Counted from the first letter of the stretch, positions 22,561-35,400 are shown. The stretch is 64,000 bases of DNA from Mytilus galloprovincialis (GCF_965363235.1 NC_134845.1:12152101-12216100); one strand, 5' to 3'. The notes: generated by a model from the letters alone, not told the origin. Program-made: numbers and translations.

Positions 22561-24741
22561 ATAAGTGCAATGAGTGCAAATATATAAGCGAACCATGTGT
22601 GTAATCTGAATTTAAAAAATTTAAACCAAGAGATATTTTTAGAAAGTTGGTCAACCATTGTAGAATATTAAAGACGCCATATGATCTGTATATATAGGGT
22701 ATAAACGGCATTTCAAGAAAATCCTTTAGTTCTCAAATTCTTTATTGTTTACAAAATCTCTCCAACTATAAATAACTATAAACCACTTTTGCTAAGGTAT
22801 TAAAGATGTTGCAAATTAAAAATTATTCATTGTATTTGGTACATTGACATTTGTAAGCATATTTGTGAGTTTTGATTTTGTTCGAGTAAAGAGTAATTCA
22901 AATTTCGAGAAATGTACTAATAGAACAATTTCGTGTTGTCGTTATACACATTGTAATATGATCAGAGGGGAGGGGTTTCCTGGAACGTGTGGTTTTGTGT
23001 TTCTATAAGGGATTTCAATGTTTTATAAGGGTCTTAAAGGGAGTTCTTCATTTCCACATTCCTTACTTTTGAATGGTCATATTTCTTTATCTTTAAAAAT
23101 AACGCTTTCTCTGTAAAAATCTCATGACAATTTAACTTCTTAATTTATACATAATTGTATGATTTATTCATTCTGTACGTCGTACATTCCTGTACCAGAC
23201 TATTCATAATCAGTATTTCATAATCTAATTAGTTATTTTCCATTGTTATTCTTTATACTTTTGCATTTCATTATCCTCTATCATTTATTTACTTCCGCCG
23301 CACGGCAAATGGGGCATTAAGTGTGTCCCTTAACCGTCCATCCTTCCGCCTGTCGTACCGTCCGTCAATCTGTGTGTTTGTCTCATGACACATATAAGCA
23401 AGCTTGAGTGGGGGCATTCGTGTCATCTGACAAATTCTCAGACTTTCTTAAATTTTCTGTATTGTACGTTACATTTTATAATTGTTTTGCTATCTTTCTC
23501 TATTATGCAACCTCGATTAAGACCTTAGCTCACCTATACCAAACCAAGTATCTTATTTCCATTTAGAGATGTATATTTTTACAGTATATACTGAAAGTAA
23601 TCATATGACTTTTAAAAGCTTTAAATAAAACATAATGGCTATAAAATACTTACAAGAATTAACTTCTTATACAAAAAGAAATATGTTCATTATGTATATA
23701 TATAAATATATATTCATTCATGTTAGATCTTACCTTTAACATAGACTTTTTAGAACGTGACTACCTTTATAAATTCCCAAAATGATCATTTCGGGGTATT
23801 TCGAATCAATATACCTTCCATAAAATCACAATTTAGCAATATAAGTTTGACTATTTTTATATTACCGCCGAACAATAGTTTAAAGGGTATGTAAAGACTA
23901 TCTTTCCGATCTATATATTTGCAAAAGGCTAATTGACATTTCAGAATGATATACATAACCTTAAACATTGTAAAATTTTATAAAAAAAAAACCCATTCTT
24001 TCACATATCGCTCAATAGCTGTAATAAAATGCGAACACAAGGTTGGAGAGGTAATCTTGAAACATGTAATGTATAGAAAATAGTACGTTGTTAAGCCTAT
24101 TATTCGACCGATGAGTCTGCGATCTTTAGATGACCTCTATGTTTTTCTATACGCTGGCTGTCATACGACATAAGGCATCCCTATTTGACGTACACAAATA
24201 CAGCCAATTATAACGTAAGTAACTTCGGTCATTACTTTATTAAAACTAGGGAAAGTTTGAGAAAAGGTATAACCATATTAAGATCCATTTTGGTACAAAT
24301 TACTATTTATATACAGTGTCAAGCAATGATTATTTTAATTGTTCAATAATTTAGGATTGAACAAACATTTCAGCAATGACATAACTGCATGTGTAAACTT
24401 TCTGGACAGCAAAATAACATTTGTATGGATGTATTATTTGTATGATTTTTTTAAATATATTTAATTACATATTAATATATAGTACTAAGATATATAAACA
24501 ACTGTTCTAGTTTCTCCTGCAATTTAAAAAAATAAAAGGCGACAGGACTGCTTCCGGTTCCGGTTTACAGCAAGTTGAAATTTGTTCTAGTGAAATTTTT
24601 TTGGTAAATCTGTGTCAATCATTCAAATTTGTGTCCATCCAAGCCAATTTATACATCAAATCACATCATTACATCATATTATCCATATATACCACATTAT
24701 TTAAACCTTTTAACGTAATATAAGGCAGGCATTACCTGTGA

Positions 24742-25162
24742 ATGGGGACGAAGTCTGTATTATTTATTTTTTTAATTCAAACATGTTGATAAAAGAAACG
24801 GAAATACCGTAACGTTTCCGATATTGGTTCTGTTGTTAGGGATTTAGTTGTGACGTTATTTAAGTTATGACGTCATATTTAATGTAAACAAAAAAACGCT
24901 GTTATCCAGGTAACGTCTTTTTCATATCAAACAATTATTAAAAATGATTGGGTGTTAAATTCCTTCCTATATTTGTTGATATGTTGATAAATATACATTT
25001 TATTCAAAGTCTCATGCAAACAAGACCGGAAACGGAAGTAGATCTGAAAAAAAAGTTAACGATTTTGAGTTCATTAGTAGAATGAAAAATTCGGGAAATT
25101 TTCCCGAAATTTTTGATTTTTTTTATTGATTTTTCTACCGTAATTGGGGACTTCGTCCCCAT
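24742..25162. repeat. Inverted-repeat element with GGGGACGAAGTC ends
   Basis: ATGGGGACGAAGTC at 24742 is inverted at 25149-25162, where it forms part of a GGGGACTTCGTCCCC palindrome. The inner part carries matched CTTCCGG-type and AT-rich stretches. It lies in the 1.1-kb spacer between duplication copies A and B. Probable MITE; TSD not resolved. Confidence 0.4.
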
Positions 25163-25333
25163 ATAACATCAGAAATATGTAGCGAAAAAAAAAGTCACCC
25201 ACCACGTTTTTTCTCCTTGTCCGACATAGGGAGCCCTATACGGAACAAATATACTGTTGAAAATAAAACAATTACTGCTTAAACTTTTCCATATTGCCAC
25301 AAGTTGACTTAATACAGTTTATATAATACATAT

Positions 25334-25650
25334 ATGTCGGTGACAAAAATATTGAAAGAAAGGAAGAAGTTTTACTCAAAAATAAGAGGTGCGGCGCTAG
25401 ACCGAGAAACATACCTAATCACCGATAGTAAAGGAGTTGGATTACAAGAATTCACACCAAATTCCGTTAAAGGAAATTTCAACGTGATATACAAAAGAGG
25501 GGCAACCATAGAAAATAAACATCATATTGGAGACCTACTTCAAAAACTAAAATCGTCATCATCAGATAACCCAATAGTTTACATATGGTTAGGCACTTGT
25601 GAAATTACAAGGAAAGTATATAGAACAATAGAAACAAGAAAATACCCATA
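25334..25650 (+). pseudogene. Truncated retroelement-type ORF with SGNH-like segment
   Basis: The frame contains YLITDSKGVGLQEF, then VIYKRGATIENKHHIGDLLQ and NPIVYIWLGTCEITRK. A DSKG motif followed by a GTCE strand resembles SGNH-hydrolase-like domains that I recall next to reverse-transcriptase ORFs in molluscs. After about 102 codons it runs into the R1 repeat, which supplies the last codons and stop, so the frame is cut. There is no evidence that it is a host gene, and the parent element is not identified. Confidence 0.45.
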
Positions 25651-25657
25651 CCAAAGC

Positions 25658-25953
25658 ACGTCCTTCAGCTGGGCCTAAACAAATATGTATAATAGTTCAG
25701 TGATAATGGACGTCATACTAAACTCCGAATTATACACAAGAAACTAAAATTAAAAAACATACAAGAATAACAGAGGCTCCTAACTTGGGTCATGCGCAAA
25801 ACTCCAGCGGGGTTTAACATGTTTTTGAGATCTCAATCCTCCCCCTTTACATCTAGCCAATGTAGAAAAACCAAACTCACAACAATACGCATGTTGAATT
25901 AACAAATTTACTTATCAGATACATGAAATTATTTCTGTGATTGCATCTTACGT
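25658..25953 (-). repeat. R1 retroelement 3' end, copy B of the composite
   Basis: It matches 2588-2892, including ACATCTAGCCAATGTAGAAA and the junction sequence CTTATCAGATACATGAAATT. It then stops at GCATCTTACG, where an RTE LINE has inserted. Confidence 0.7.
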
Positions 25954-28900
25954 CTAGTGTGCTGTGTTTTGTGTCTGTGTGCTTGTCAACTCTCGTTTTC
26001 AGCACAGCTGGCTTACAGAAATGTGAAAAGGTGAGCAGTTTGTCAGTCTCATCCTGCCAGTACATAGCCTCTCCACATCAAGTCCTATGTAGTACCTCCC
26101 CGTGGTAACAGATGGATACTGAGCACCGAAAGGCCTCAGGCATAACTACAAGGGCGACGGGAAGATGGGTCTCGTGAGCCTATGAAGGCAGACTGTCTAG
26201 GAGAAGGAAAACTCTGATTTCTAATCCCGGTTGGTGGTACCCGTTAGTCCTTTCAAGACAACCACTCCAGCTATTGGACAAATAGTGGGGAGATCACTGC
26301 TCCGGCGGAAGATTGCTGCTAATCGACAACGGCAAAGGGCGTATGAGGACAAACAATGCCCCACCGGCCAGTGACCCGTATGGGGAAGGCTACATTCCAG
26401 ATGCCTTTACAAAACCACCTGGAACCTTTAGGTAGGCCAATCCCCCGCTTAGAGGTTAAAACGGATTACAGAAACACGAAACGAAAATTTACAAACTTTG
26501 GATGAAAGAGAAGAAAAGACCTTTACATAGAAGGAGAATGACGTTGGATGGCCACAACCGAAAGGAAGCTACACAACTGAGACTTCTGAACTCTAAATCC
26601 GCAACAAAGATAAAAACATGGAATGTGAGATCTATGTACATTTCAGGAAAAGCGCAAGCAATCGCCAATGAAATGAAGGCATATGAAATAGGCATACTAG
26701 GAATAGCGGAAGCAAGATGGAATGATGCAGGACAATCAAAACTTGCATCAGGAGAAATGATTATATACTCTTCACATATGGAGGAGAACGGTCAACATTC
26801 TGAAGGAGTTGCCATTATGCTGTCAAAAGAAGCTCAGAAAACATTCATTGGATGGGAGCCAATAAGTGCAAGAATCATCATGGCAAAATTCAAGACCACA
26901 AATAAAAGGATATCATTAAACATCATCCAATGCTATGCCCCTACAAATGGCGCAGAGGACAATATCAAGGAAGAATTCTATCAATTGCTGGTAGAAATCA
27001 CCAGGAAATGTAGCTCCAAAGACATCACAATCTTAATGGGAGACCTAAATGCTAAAATAGGAAGCGACAACACCGGTTATGAACAAGTAATAGGAAGACA
27101 TGGGCTAGGAGAAATGAATGAGAATGGAGAGCTCTTTGCCAACCACTGTGCAAATCACAATCTGGTCATCGGTGGAACAGTTTTCCCACACAAAAAATGT
27201 CATCTAGCAACATGGGTATCTCCAGACATGAACACTGAAAACCAAATAGATCATGTCTGCATCTCCAAGAAGTTTAGGAGAAGTTTACAAGATGTCCGAG
27301 TTAAAAGAGGAGCTGACGCTGCCACTGACCACCACCTTATTGAAGCTGAAGAAACACCAAATTATTGGATCAACAGGAAAACGATTTTACATATCAATGT
27401 TGGAAAACAAAACAAAGAAATCAGAATTCCCGATAGAGCCAAAAATCGCTTCTCAACATTTCAGAATGCAGCAGAGGAAGTAATTTCAATAGAAGATCAC
27501 TGGCAAGAGATTAAAAAAGCTTTCACGACAGTTTGCGAAACTTCAGTTGGTTTAAAAAGTAGGAAACATCAGGAATGGATAACGCCAGAAACACTTGTAA
27601 AAGTAGAAAAAAGGAAAAATATAAAAAAATATCCTGAACAACAGCAAAACAAGATCAGCAAAACAATCAGCCTGAAGAGAGTATACTATATCTAACAAGG
27701 ATGTCAGGAACAGTGCAAGGAGAGATAAGAAGGCATTTGTAGACAAACTGACAGCAGAAGCAGAAGAAGCAGCCAGAGCAAACAACATCAAAGCTCTGCA
27801 TGACAACATAACACTGCTAATTGGTAAATACCAGAAAGGTAGACCAGTCAAAAGCAAAGAAGGGAAAACACTTAACACACATGAAGATCAAACGAAAAGA
27901 TGGGTTGAGCATTTCAAGGGTGTGCTAAACCAGGACCCACCTGTAAGAAAAGCTGACATCTCACCCTCGGAAGAGCTTTTGGCAGTATAGTGTAAAAGAC
28001 CATTAACAGGAGAAATAAAGAAAGCCACAAAAATGATAAAGAACAACAAAGCTCCAGGTCCTGACAACATACCTGCAGAAGCACTGAAAGCAGACATTGA
28101 AACATCAACTCAAATGCTATATGAGCTGTTTGGAAAGATCTGGGAAGAAGAAGAGGTCCCGCTAGAATGGAAAGAAGGACACATGCTAAAGCTTCCAAAG
28201 AAGGGCAATTTAAGCATTTGTGACAACTATAGAGGAATAATGCTACTATCAGTTCAAGGGAAAGTTTTAAATAAAGTTATGTTAAACCGACTCAAAAATG
28301 CAATAGATGAAAAGCTTTGTGACAACCAAGCTGGATTTAGACAAAACCGATCATGTGCAGACCAAAAAGCAACCTTACGTATCATCCTCGAACAATCACA
28401 AGAGTTCAATTCATCACTCTATTCCGTTTTTGTCGACTTTGCCAAAGCTTTTGACAGCTTAGATAGAGATGTGTTGTGGCAGTTAATAAGACACTATGGC
28501 ATTCCTGAAAAAAATTATTACCATCATCAGAAACACCTATACAGGAATGCCGAGTAAGATTATAGATGAAGGTCAATTAACAGAGGCTTTTGATATAACA
28601 ACTGGGGTAAGACAAGGCTGTCTCCTTTCACCTATGCTATTCGTCCTGTCAGTTGGCAGATGGCAGACAAAATGTCATCCAATGGACCATGTTCACTCAG
28701 CTGGATGACCTAGACTTTGCCGATGACATTGCATTGCTATCCCACAACCACCAACAAATGCAGGACAAACTAGAGCAGGTTGAAAAGAGAGCAGCAGAAA
28801 CGGGCCTTTCCGTCAATCATAACAAGACCAAAGTGTTAAAGCCAAACACAAAGTCCCAAGCAAGTCTGATGGTTAACACCCAAGCATTAGAAGAAGTTGA

Positions 28901-29513
28901 ATCCTTTACATACCTTGGAAGCGTTTTGGATAATCTTGGCGGCTCAGATAAAGATGGAAAGATCAGAATTGGCAAAGCCAGAACTGCATTTAACATGATG
29001 GGGTCAATCTGGAAAGCACGAAATATCACGCTTAAGACCAAAATACGCTTGTTCAATTCAAACGTAAAAACCATACTCTTATATGGAGCTGAGACTTGGA
29101 AAACAACAAAAAACCTGCTTAATAAACTTCATGTCTTCATTAACAACTGCCTCAGGCGCATCCTTAATATCAGATGGCCTGAGAAGATATCAAACAAGAT
29201 CTTTGGGAAAAGACCAACCAATCCTTAGTTGATGAAGAGTTAAAAAAGAGAAAATGACGATGGATAGGACACACACTGAGGAAGCCAAAAACTAACATTA
29301 CAAGGCAAGCCTTACAGTGGAACCCACAAGGAAAGCGTAGCAGGGGCAGACCAAGATACACCTGAAGAAGGAATGTTCCAGCCGAGATGGAGAAAGAAGG
29401 TTACAAGCTGCACGATCTGGAGAGGCTAGAAAAGAACAGAACAAGGTGGAGAAATATCGTTAGTGGCCTTTTGCTCCACCAAGAGGCAACATAATTAAGC
29501 AAGCAAACATCTC
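25954..29513 (+). mobile_element. Nearly full-length RTE-type LINE, inactivated
   Basis: A 5' UTR of about 550 bases is followed at 26502 by an apurinic endonuclease domain: KIKTWNVRSMY, LGIAEARWN, IIQCYAPTNGAED, ILMGDLNAKIG, ENQIDHVCIS and DAATDHHLIEAE, close to the RTE/BovB type long annotated as craniofacial development protein 2-like. Reverse-transcriptase motifs follow: NNKAPGPDNIPAEALK (28033 on), NYRGIMLLSVQGK, FVDFAKAFDSLDR, GVRQGCLLSPM and FADDIALLSHN (catalytic pair), then RRILNIRWPEKIS. The frame changes near 27.6 kb, 28.5 kb, 28.68 kb (with lost sequence before FADD) and 29.2 kb; in-frame stops lie near 27988 and 29358. The 3' end is GCAAGCAA-type. It interrupts the R1-L2 composite. 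Confidence 0.9.
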
Positions 29514-31256
29514 GCCATTCTTTGCGACAGATAATTTTATACTAAGTGAATCTACCTGTGTTCGAAATCTTGGAGTTTTTCTCGATCAAACCCTCAGCAT
29601 GCAGCAACAGACAAATGCAATTACCAAATCCTGTTTCCATCAGATTCATAACATAGGACGGATTCGATCATATATAACGGAGGACCCTTGCAAAACTCTT
29701 GTATGCTCTCTTGTAACGTCGCGACTTGATTACGGTAATGCTTTGATGTATGGTGTGAATGCCTCGAGTATATCCAAACTTCAACGTGTTCAGAACACAG
29801 CTGCCAGACTAGTGACCCGCAAAAAAGAAGTTTGAACATATAACTCCAACACTTATGACTCTTCATTGGCTACCATTTAAATTCCGATGCCAGTACAAAC
29901 TGTTGCTTTACGCATTCAGAGCCTTGCATGGACTTGCACCTTCGTATCTGTGTGAACTAATACATTTTTACAAACCAACACGATCGTTACGATCTGAAAA
30001 TGCTTCTTTAATTGAGATGTCAAAAAATGAACGGACCAAAATGTATGGTGAACGGAGGTTCGATGTGGCGGCCGGGACTCTGTGGAATAGCCTTCCAACA
30101 AATCTTCGAAATGAACAATCGCTAGAACTATTGAAGAAAGGACTAAAGACGCGTCTATTCAAAGTTGCATTTGTGGATCGCTCATAAGTTAAGACCTGGC
30201 ACTCTGATTGGTTGTATTTGAATGATGTTGATTTCTAATATTTTGTACATTTTAGTCTGATTTTATGTGTTTCTGTATATTTTGATTTAACATTTTTATT
30301 TTTATTTTTTTTACAAGCTGGAGTATTTAAGTAACTTATTTTTAAAAACAAAATTCAGCAATTTTAGAAATATTTAGTTAAGATAACAAGTTTTCAAATT
30401 TTTACTTATTCATTAATAATTCTTTTAAGTCATTTTTAATCAAGTTGCTGGAGTCTAAAGCTTTTTATAGTTGATTTGATGCTGTATGCTTTTAAACATA
30501 TATATTTTGGTATATTTTTAACTTTGAAATTTCGTGTATGTACGAACTTGTGTACGTTTTTTTTAACATCTAAAGCGCTTAGAGTAATTGTAGTTTTACG
30601 CGTCTGGCGTACACAATTATAATCCTGGTACCTTTGATAACTATTTACACCACTAGGTCGATGCCACTGCTGGTGGACGTTTCGTCCCCGAGGGTATTTG
30701 TATTTGGCACCACTTTTTGGAATTTTGGATCCTCAATGCTCTTTAACTTTGTACTTGATTGGCTTTGTAAATATTTTGATATGAGCGTCTTATGTAGACG
30801 AAACGCGCGTCTGGCGTACAAGATTATATTCCTGGTACCTTTAATAACTATTTACACCACTGGGTCAATGCCACTGCTGGTGGACGTTTCGTCCCCGAGG
30901 GTATCACCAGCCCAGTAGTCAACATTTCGGTGTTGACATGAATATCAATAATGTGGTCATTTTTTTTTTATAAATTTCCTGTTTACAAAACTTTGAATTT
31001 TACGAAAAACTAAGGATTTTCTTATCCCAGGCATAGATTACCTTAGCCGTATTTGGCACCACTTTTTGGAATTTTGGATCCTCAATGCTCTTCAACTTTG
31101 CACTTGTTTGGCTTTATAATTATTTTGATATGAGCGTCACTGATGAGTCTTTTGTAGACGAAACGCGCGTCTGACGTACACAATTATAATCCTGATACCT
31201 TTGATAACTATTATTGCGCTATAAAAATGCCTTGTAATAATAATAATAATAATAAT
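29514..31256 (+). mobile_element. L2/CR1-like LINE 3' fragment (copy 2), interrupted by R6
   Basis: It begins TTCTTTGCGACAGATAATTT exactly as copy 1 does at 2901. It encodes TLSMQQQTNAITKSC, VTSRLDYGNALMYG, then FRALHGLAPSYLCELI, NERTKMYGERRFDVAA and LWNSLPTNLRNEQSLE, ending VAFVDRS. One frame shift after RKKE separates two open stretches (29599-29835 and 29855-30187). R6 is inserted at 30598-31212, after which GCGCTATAAAAATGCCTTG and the (AAT)n tail continue. It is less degraded than copy 1 but lacks the RT core. Confidence 0.82.
30598..31212. repeat. Repeat R6, CpG-rich, with internal duplicated modules
   Basis: The module AGACGAAACGCGCGTCTGGC with ATTATAATCCTGGTACCTTT occurs at both ends and in the middle, and GGACGTTTCGTCCCCGAGGG occurs twice. 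This is a mussel repeat built from tandem modules. It splits the LINE's 3' end, whose two halves match copy 1. Other copies are at 44630-44876 and 55372-55470. The family is uncertain. Confidence 0.6.
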
Positions 31257-31384
31257 TTAAATAGCTAATCTTGAATAAATTCCACTTCATGCCTTACATA
31301 TCGTGTACTGTGTTACAACTCATATGTTCTACTAACGCGGGAAGGTAAAACTAGGCCACCGAAAAACTGAATTTTAAGTTCCAT

Positions 31385-31500
31385 CTAGGTTGTCGAGTGC
31401 ATGGTCTAGAACGCTGTGCACAGTTCGGGCGGTGTTATCTCGACATCCCTATAGCACGAGTTTGAATCCCGGCTAGGCAAGAAAAATAAAATTTGCAGAT
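31385..31500 (+). repeat. tRNA-like/SINE-like relic, copy B
   Basis: TAGGTTGTCGAGTGCATGG (A-box-like) and GAGTTTGAATCCCGGCTAG (B-box-like) lie about 70 bases apart, as in a tRNA or tRNA-derived SINE head, followed by an A-rich stretch. Copy A lacks part of the middle. I did not find a clean cloverleaf. Confidence 0.35.
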
Positions 31501-31959
31501 TAGGTGTTTTATCTAAAAAAAAAATGTTTGAATTTGAATTTGAAAATACTTGCTAATGCAAGGAAATCTTATATCTGAAAAGGCTAGACTCTGTGATACT
31601 TTTCGGGAGGGATATAACTTGACGTGAAAAATATACCTTCAATAAGTAATAGCATGTGTCAATAAGATGATATTTTGTTATTACCTTTTGGATATGTATT
31701 TCTTCTCCATCAGTTGTATTCGGGACTCAGGAAAAGTACAGTTAACATCTAACATTTACCTGGACCAATACAGAAATAGGCACTTTATTACTCCAACGTC
31801 AGTTTATCGCGAAAGCTCGGCAATAAAAACTGTACTCGATTCGCAATACATGTGCAAAACATTAAATCCGGTGTTTTACGTCTTGTTTTTAGATTAGTTG
31901 ATTTGTGCCACGTATCTTTTTTTTTTACTTAAACCAATTTCATTGCTTTTTACGGTTTG

Positions 31960-32150
31960 CTGTTACACCCAGGTTAGAGGAGTGTTGCGTGCTCACAAAC
32001 ATGTTTAACTCTACGTTGTTATATGCGGTATGGGTGTTTCGCTTTGTAGAAGGTCATACGGTTGCCTATAATTGCTTACATATACTTCATTTAAACTTTT
32101 ATGGCAAGTTGTCTCATTGGCAATCATACCACTTCATTTTGATTTTTTTT
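31960..32150 (+). repeat. Interspersed repeat R7, copy B
   Basis: This is the counterpart of 9610-9830, with GAAGGTCATACGGTTGCCTA and GTTGTCTCATTGGCAATCAT. It keeps the family's usual GGCAATC where copy A has GTCAATC. Confidence 0.55.
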
Positions 32151-32395
32151 TATGCTAATAATTTTTATGTCCGTAAGCCCTGCATGTTACACAAAACAAC
32201 ACATTGGAAAATTAAATTTTTATTTGACATTGTTCCAATTATGTATGTTTATCCGATAACATACCTTTTTCCTAATTTAATTTTCGTGCGTTTAGAAAAT
32301 AAGTTTTATATTTGACTAGCATCAGAATGTATAGGAGGCTGTCCTCCAGTTTTTAAAATTGCAAAAAAGCAGTAAATTGAAATTAAAGAAGATAA

Positions 32396-32401
32396 TTTAT
32401 T
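32396..32401 (-). terminator. Polyadenylation signal AATAAA, HSPA12-like gene 2
   Basis: Same context as gene 1 (GAAATAAATTATC on the minus strand), about 80 bases past the stop. Confidence 0.5.
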
Positions 32402-32478
32402 TCAACAAAACACATATATTCTACAAATTTATATTTAGTTTAAAGAAACAAAAAACCCTGTGTTGTACATTTAATGAA

Positions 32479-35400
32479 TTAGCGTAGGAAGTCAAATTTG
32501 GCAGCAGTGCTTTTCCCTGTATGCTTAACAATGGCTTTCACTTCCAGTTCCGTCTTACCAAAAATCATTTTAACACCAACATCCCGACAAACGCCTAGTT
32601 TTGAATCAGGAAGTTCGACAGAAATTTTACCGTGAAGACTACAACCCCTTTCATCTGTGTATCTCGGATTTTTGTTTGTAGACGTCCACACATTAACTGC
32701 CATTGATGTCTGATCGGAAGAAACCGGAGAATAGATTTGTTCTTTAATCTCCTCATCGATTCTCACAGATTGTCCGATTTCTACGTGCTTACTAAATCGA
32801 CCTCTGCACAAGACATCACCATCTTCATCAATAAATTTTTTATCTTCCGGGTCTTTCCCTTCATCAAAAGGACTGCTACTTTCTATGCCGTATGTAACTT
32901 TACACACCCTGGTTGAGATAACCGTTTGGTCAAAACCAAACTGGACTGCTCCCTTCAATACGGCTAGACCTGCTTCAGGTGGGATAATTACAATTTTGGA
33001 TGGAAATGCTTTTTTGACTGCATGTTGTAGTACAACTGATTCAGAAAACCCACCTACCATAAGAACTGTGTCGGTCCCTTTTACTTTTGGGTCATCAAAA
33101 ATCTTCTGAAGATGCGATACAATGTAGTCACATGGTTCTGCAAACATGTCTTTAGCAGCACTGGATTCCAGGCGCAGTTTATCTTTGTCTAGTTTTGCTA
33201 AATCGTTACTTTGAAGATCCCTCCCCAACACCTTCTTGTGGGCTTCTCTAAGGGACACAGGCACTCGTATAGTGAGTTTACCTTTCTGGTCCGATTTAAT
33301 GGTTCTTTTCTTTATCTCAAATTCACGTTGTAAATCTAAGTGACCACCTTTATCCTCTTCTCGAAATATCTTTAATGCAGGCTTTCCTGCAAATTCTTCC
33401 AAAAAATGTTCGAAGGCAAGATCGACCTTCGTACCACCCCAGTCGCCACCATTTGCCATATACAGCTGTTTAATGGATTCATCCGACTGTACCTCCTGTA
33501 CCGTTATATCTATGGTACCACCTGACAAGAAAATGTTAAGATATGGTCATACCTACATAATAATTAAAAAAAAATGAATTGCATTTAAATCGGCATTACA
33601 TGTAGCTGCAATATCGACATAAATATATAAAAAAAAAGATGTGGTATGATTTCCAATAAGACAACTTTTCGCAACAGACTAAATGATACAATAATTAAAT
33701 ATAGATCACCGTATGGCCTTCAACAATGAGCAAAGTATAAAATAAAGTATATTTATTTTGAAAACATTTACAAGAACGGAATTATAGTTCTCTACTTGTA
33801 GTTAGTTTGGTTCAATTTTTTCTTACCTATTGTATCTGCAGTATCATTAAACGATGATATTGTGTTATCATTTCACGATATTAAAAAAAACTCTGAAAAT
33901 ATTAACTAAATCTCTTTGAATATTTTTTTGGTGAACATTGTAGTTTGTTTTATCAAGCATTAACGATAAAATGTCCTCACCTCCTGCATCCAGTATAAGG
34001 TATTTTGTCCCTGGTGACAGTGCATCTATTGTAGTTTTTCCACCTGCAACCTTTAGTTCGTTAGGTATATGTTTACAGTACACAGAAGCTGCTTCGGGTT
34101 CCAATGCTAAAATCAACTGAGTGTTTCGTACACCTCCCTGAAATCATTACAATAAGTAAAAAATCATCTGACTTATGTTTAGCTGAATTTAAATATGCAA
34201 AGGGTACAATGTATCTTAATACTAAACACACACCAGCAATGCTGTAAATCTTCTTTTCATATAACAACTATTATTTTTACTTTTAAGATTTGCTACGACT
34301 GCAAAGTCACATATGATTACTAGTAGATCGAGTACCTAAACAATTAATACAGCGACAAAAGTTATAAATATAAATTATGGCTACTTATAAAGTTTTTTTT
34401 TTATACAGCGGCATACTTTTCAGCTGGCTATAGGGTAACCAAATTTGATAAATTAATAACGTTTTAAAACAAAATGATAAGAAAAGCTCACTTGGACCTT
34501 CGATCCAGATGAGCGAAAAAAAGGGGGGGGGGGTCATTTGAGACGGATTTTCTTTTTTCGTGCAAAGTGCGAACAGTTTTATTTAGTTAACTCAACGACT
34601 GAAAGTGTATTTTATAAGTAGATATACATTGTAGCAGAAAATGTCTAAAAAAGAGTAAAACAATAATAACATCTGCTAAAAGTAGGAACATTTGCCTCAT
34701 TGTTCGTGAGTTAAAAAATTGTAGATTCTATAAAATATTCTCTACACAGTCGTTTTTTTAAGCGGTAGTCATTTTGTCAAGTTGTTATTTCATTTTTCAG
34801 AGCAATTAATGCGGATGTTTTTACCTGATATTTCTGTAAGTTATTTATAATTTATCAAAACACGTATCCATTATTCAAAAACGTAGTCACTAAGGCTCAG
34901 TGGACATTAATATTACTTAACCGATACGACAATGTTCTGAATTATACAATACATTTATACACATGCAGTACCTTCACAGCAGATTCTCTCATGAACTGTT
35001 TAGCCGCATCACTCCAGATGGCGGGAACTGTCAACACCCATTGTATTTCGTCTGGTTGTAATAATGCATGTTCCAAAATATTCCTTTTAGTCAATTCTGT
35101 CATCATGTGATTTTTCAAGAACTTTATACTTTCAGAAAACACTTTCATTGCCAACATAGGTTTTCCAAGGTCGTCATCAATCGTTAGATCTCGCGGCATA
35201 TCCTGCAGTAGTACAGTCTCATATTAATAGATTATATTACATCAACATGCAACACTCTAAATTTTCAATATAGAAACACAAGTTACCATGTAGTATGTCA
35301 ATCGATTCGACCATTATCAATGCGCCCATCATCTTATAGTAACACAGAGTATATGTTCTACACCCCGTATACTGTAATACAACACGTTTTTATTCCTAGA

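Larger units (their letters stand above)
21003..23115. other. 2.1-kb segment present only in copy A
   Basis: Homology with copy B stops after CACCATATGATATGAGATT (B about 38690) and resumes at ATCTCATGACAATT (B about 38700). The segment holds a Kolobok-like MITE, a (GAA)n tract and a minus-strand LINE end. The rest shows no recognisable feature. It is a deletion in B or an insertion in A. Confidence 0.6.
2560..24545. repeat. Segmental tandem duplication, copy A
   Basis: This block aligns by eye with 25658-45545 in the same order and orientation: R1 repeat, L2-like LINE fragment, 3' flank of HSPA12, the gene, its upstream region and about 6 kb beyond, ending at GGCGACAG in both copies. Copy A alone contains the 4.0-8.68 kb block, a minisatellite (8938-9124), an R5 piece in intron 3, a TIR element (14152-16982), a Harbinger-like element (18962-20194) and the segment 21003-23115. 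Confidence 0.85.

Noticed and set aside
31385-31500. Genuine tRNA gene
   Set aside because: A- and B-box-like words are present, but no proper acceptor stem or anticodon arm could be drawn; kept only as a tRNA/SINE-like relic.
31905-32315. 136-codon plus-strand frame downstream of HSPA12 gene 2
   Set aside because: Its homologue in copy A (9650-10026) is broken into different frames, and most of it is repeat R7; no conserved protein.
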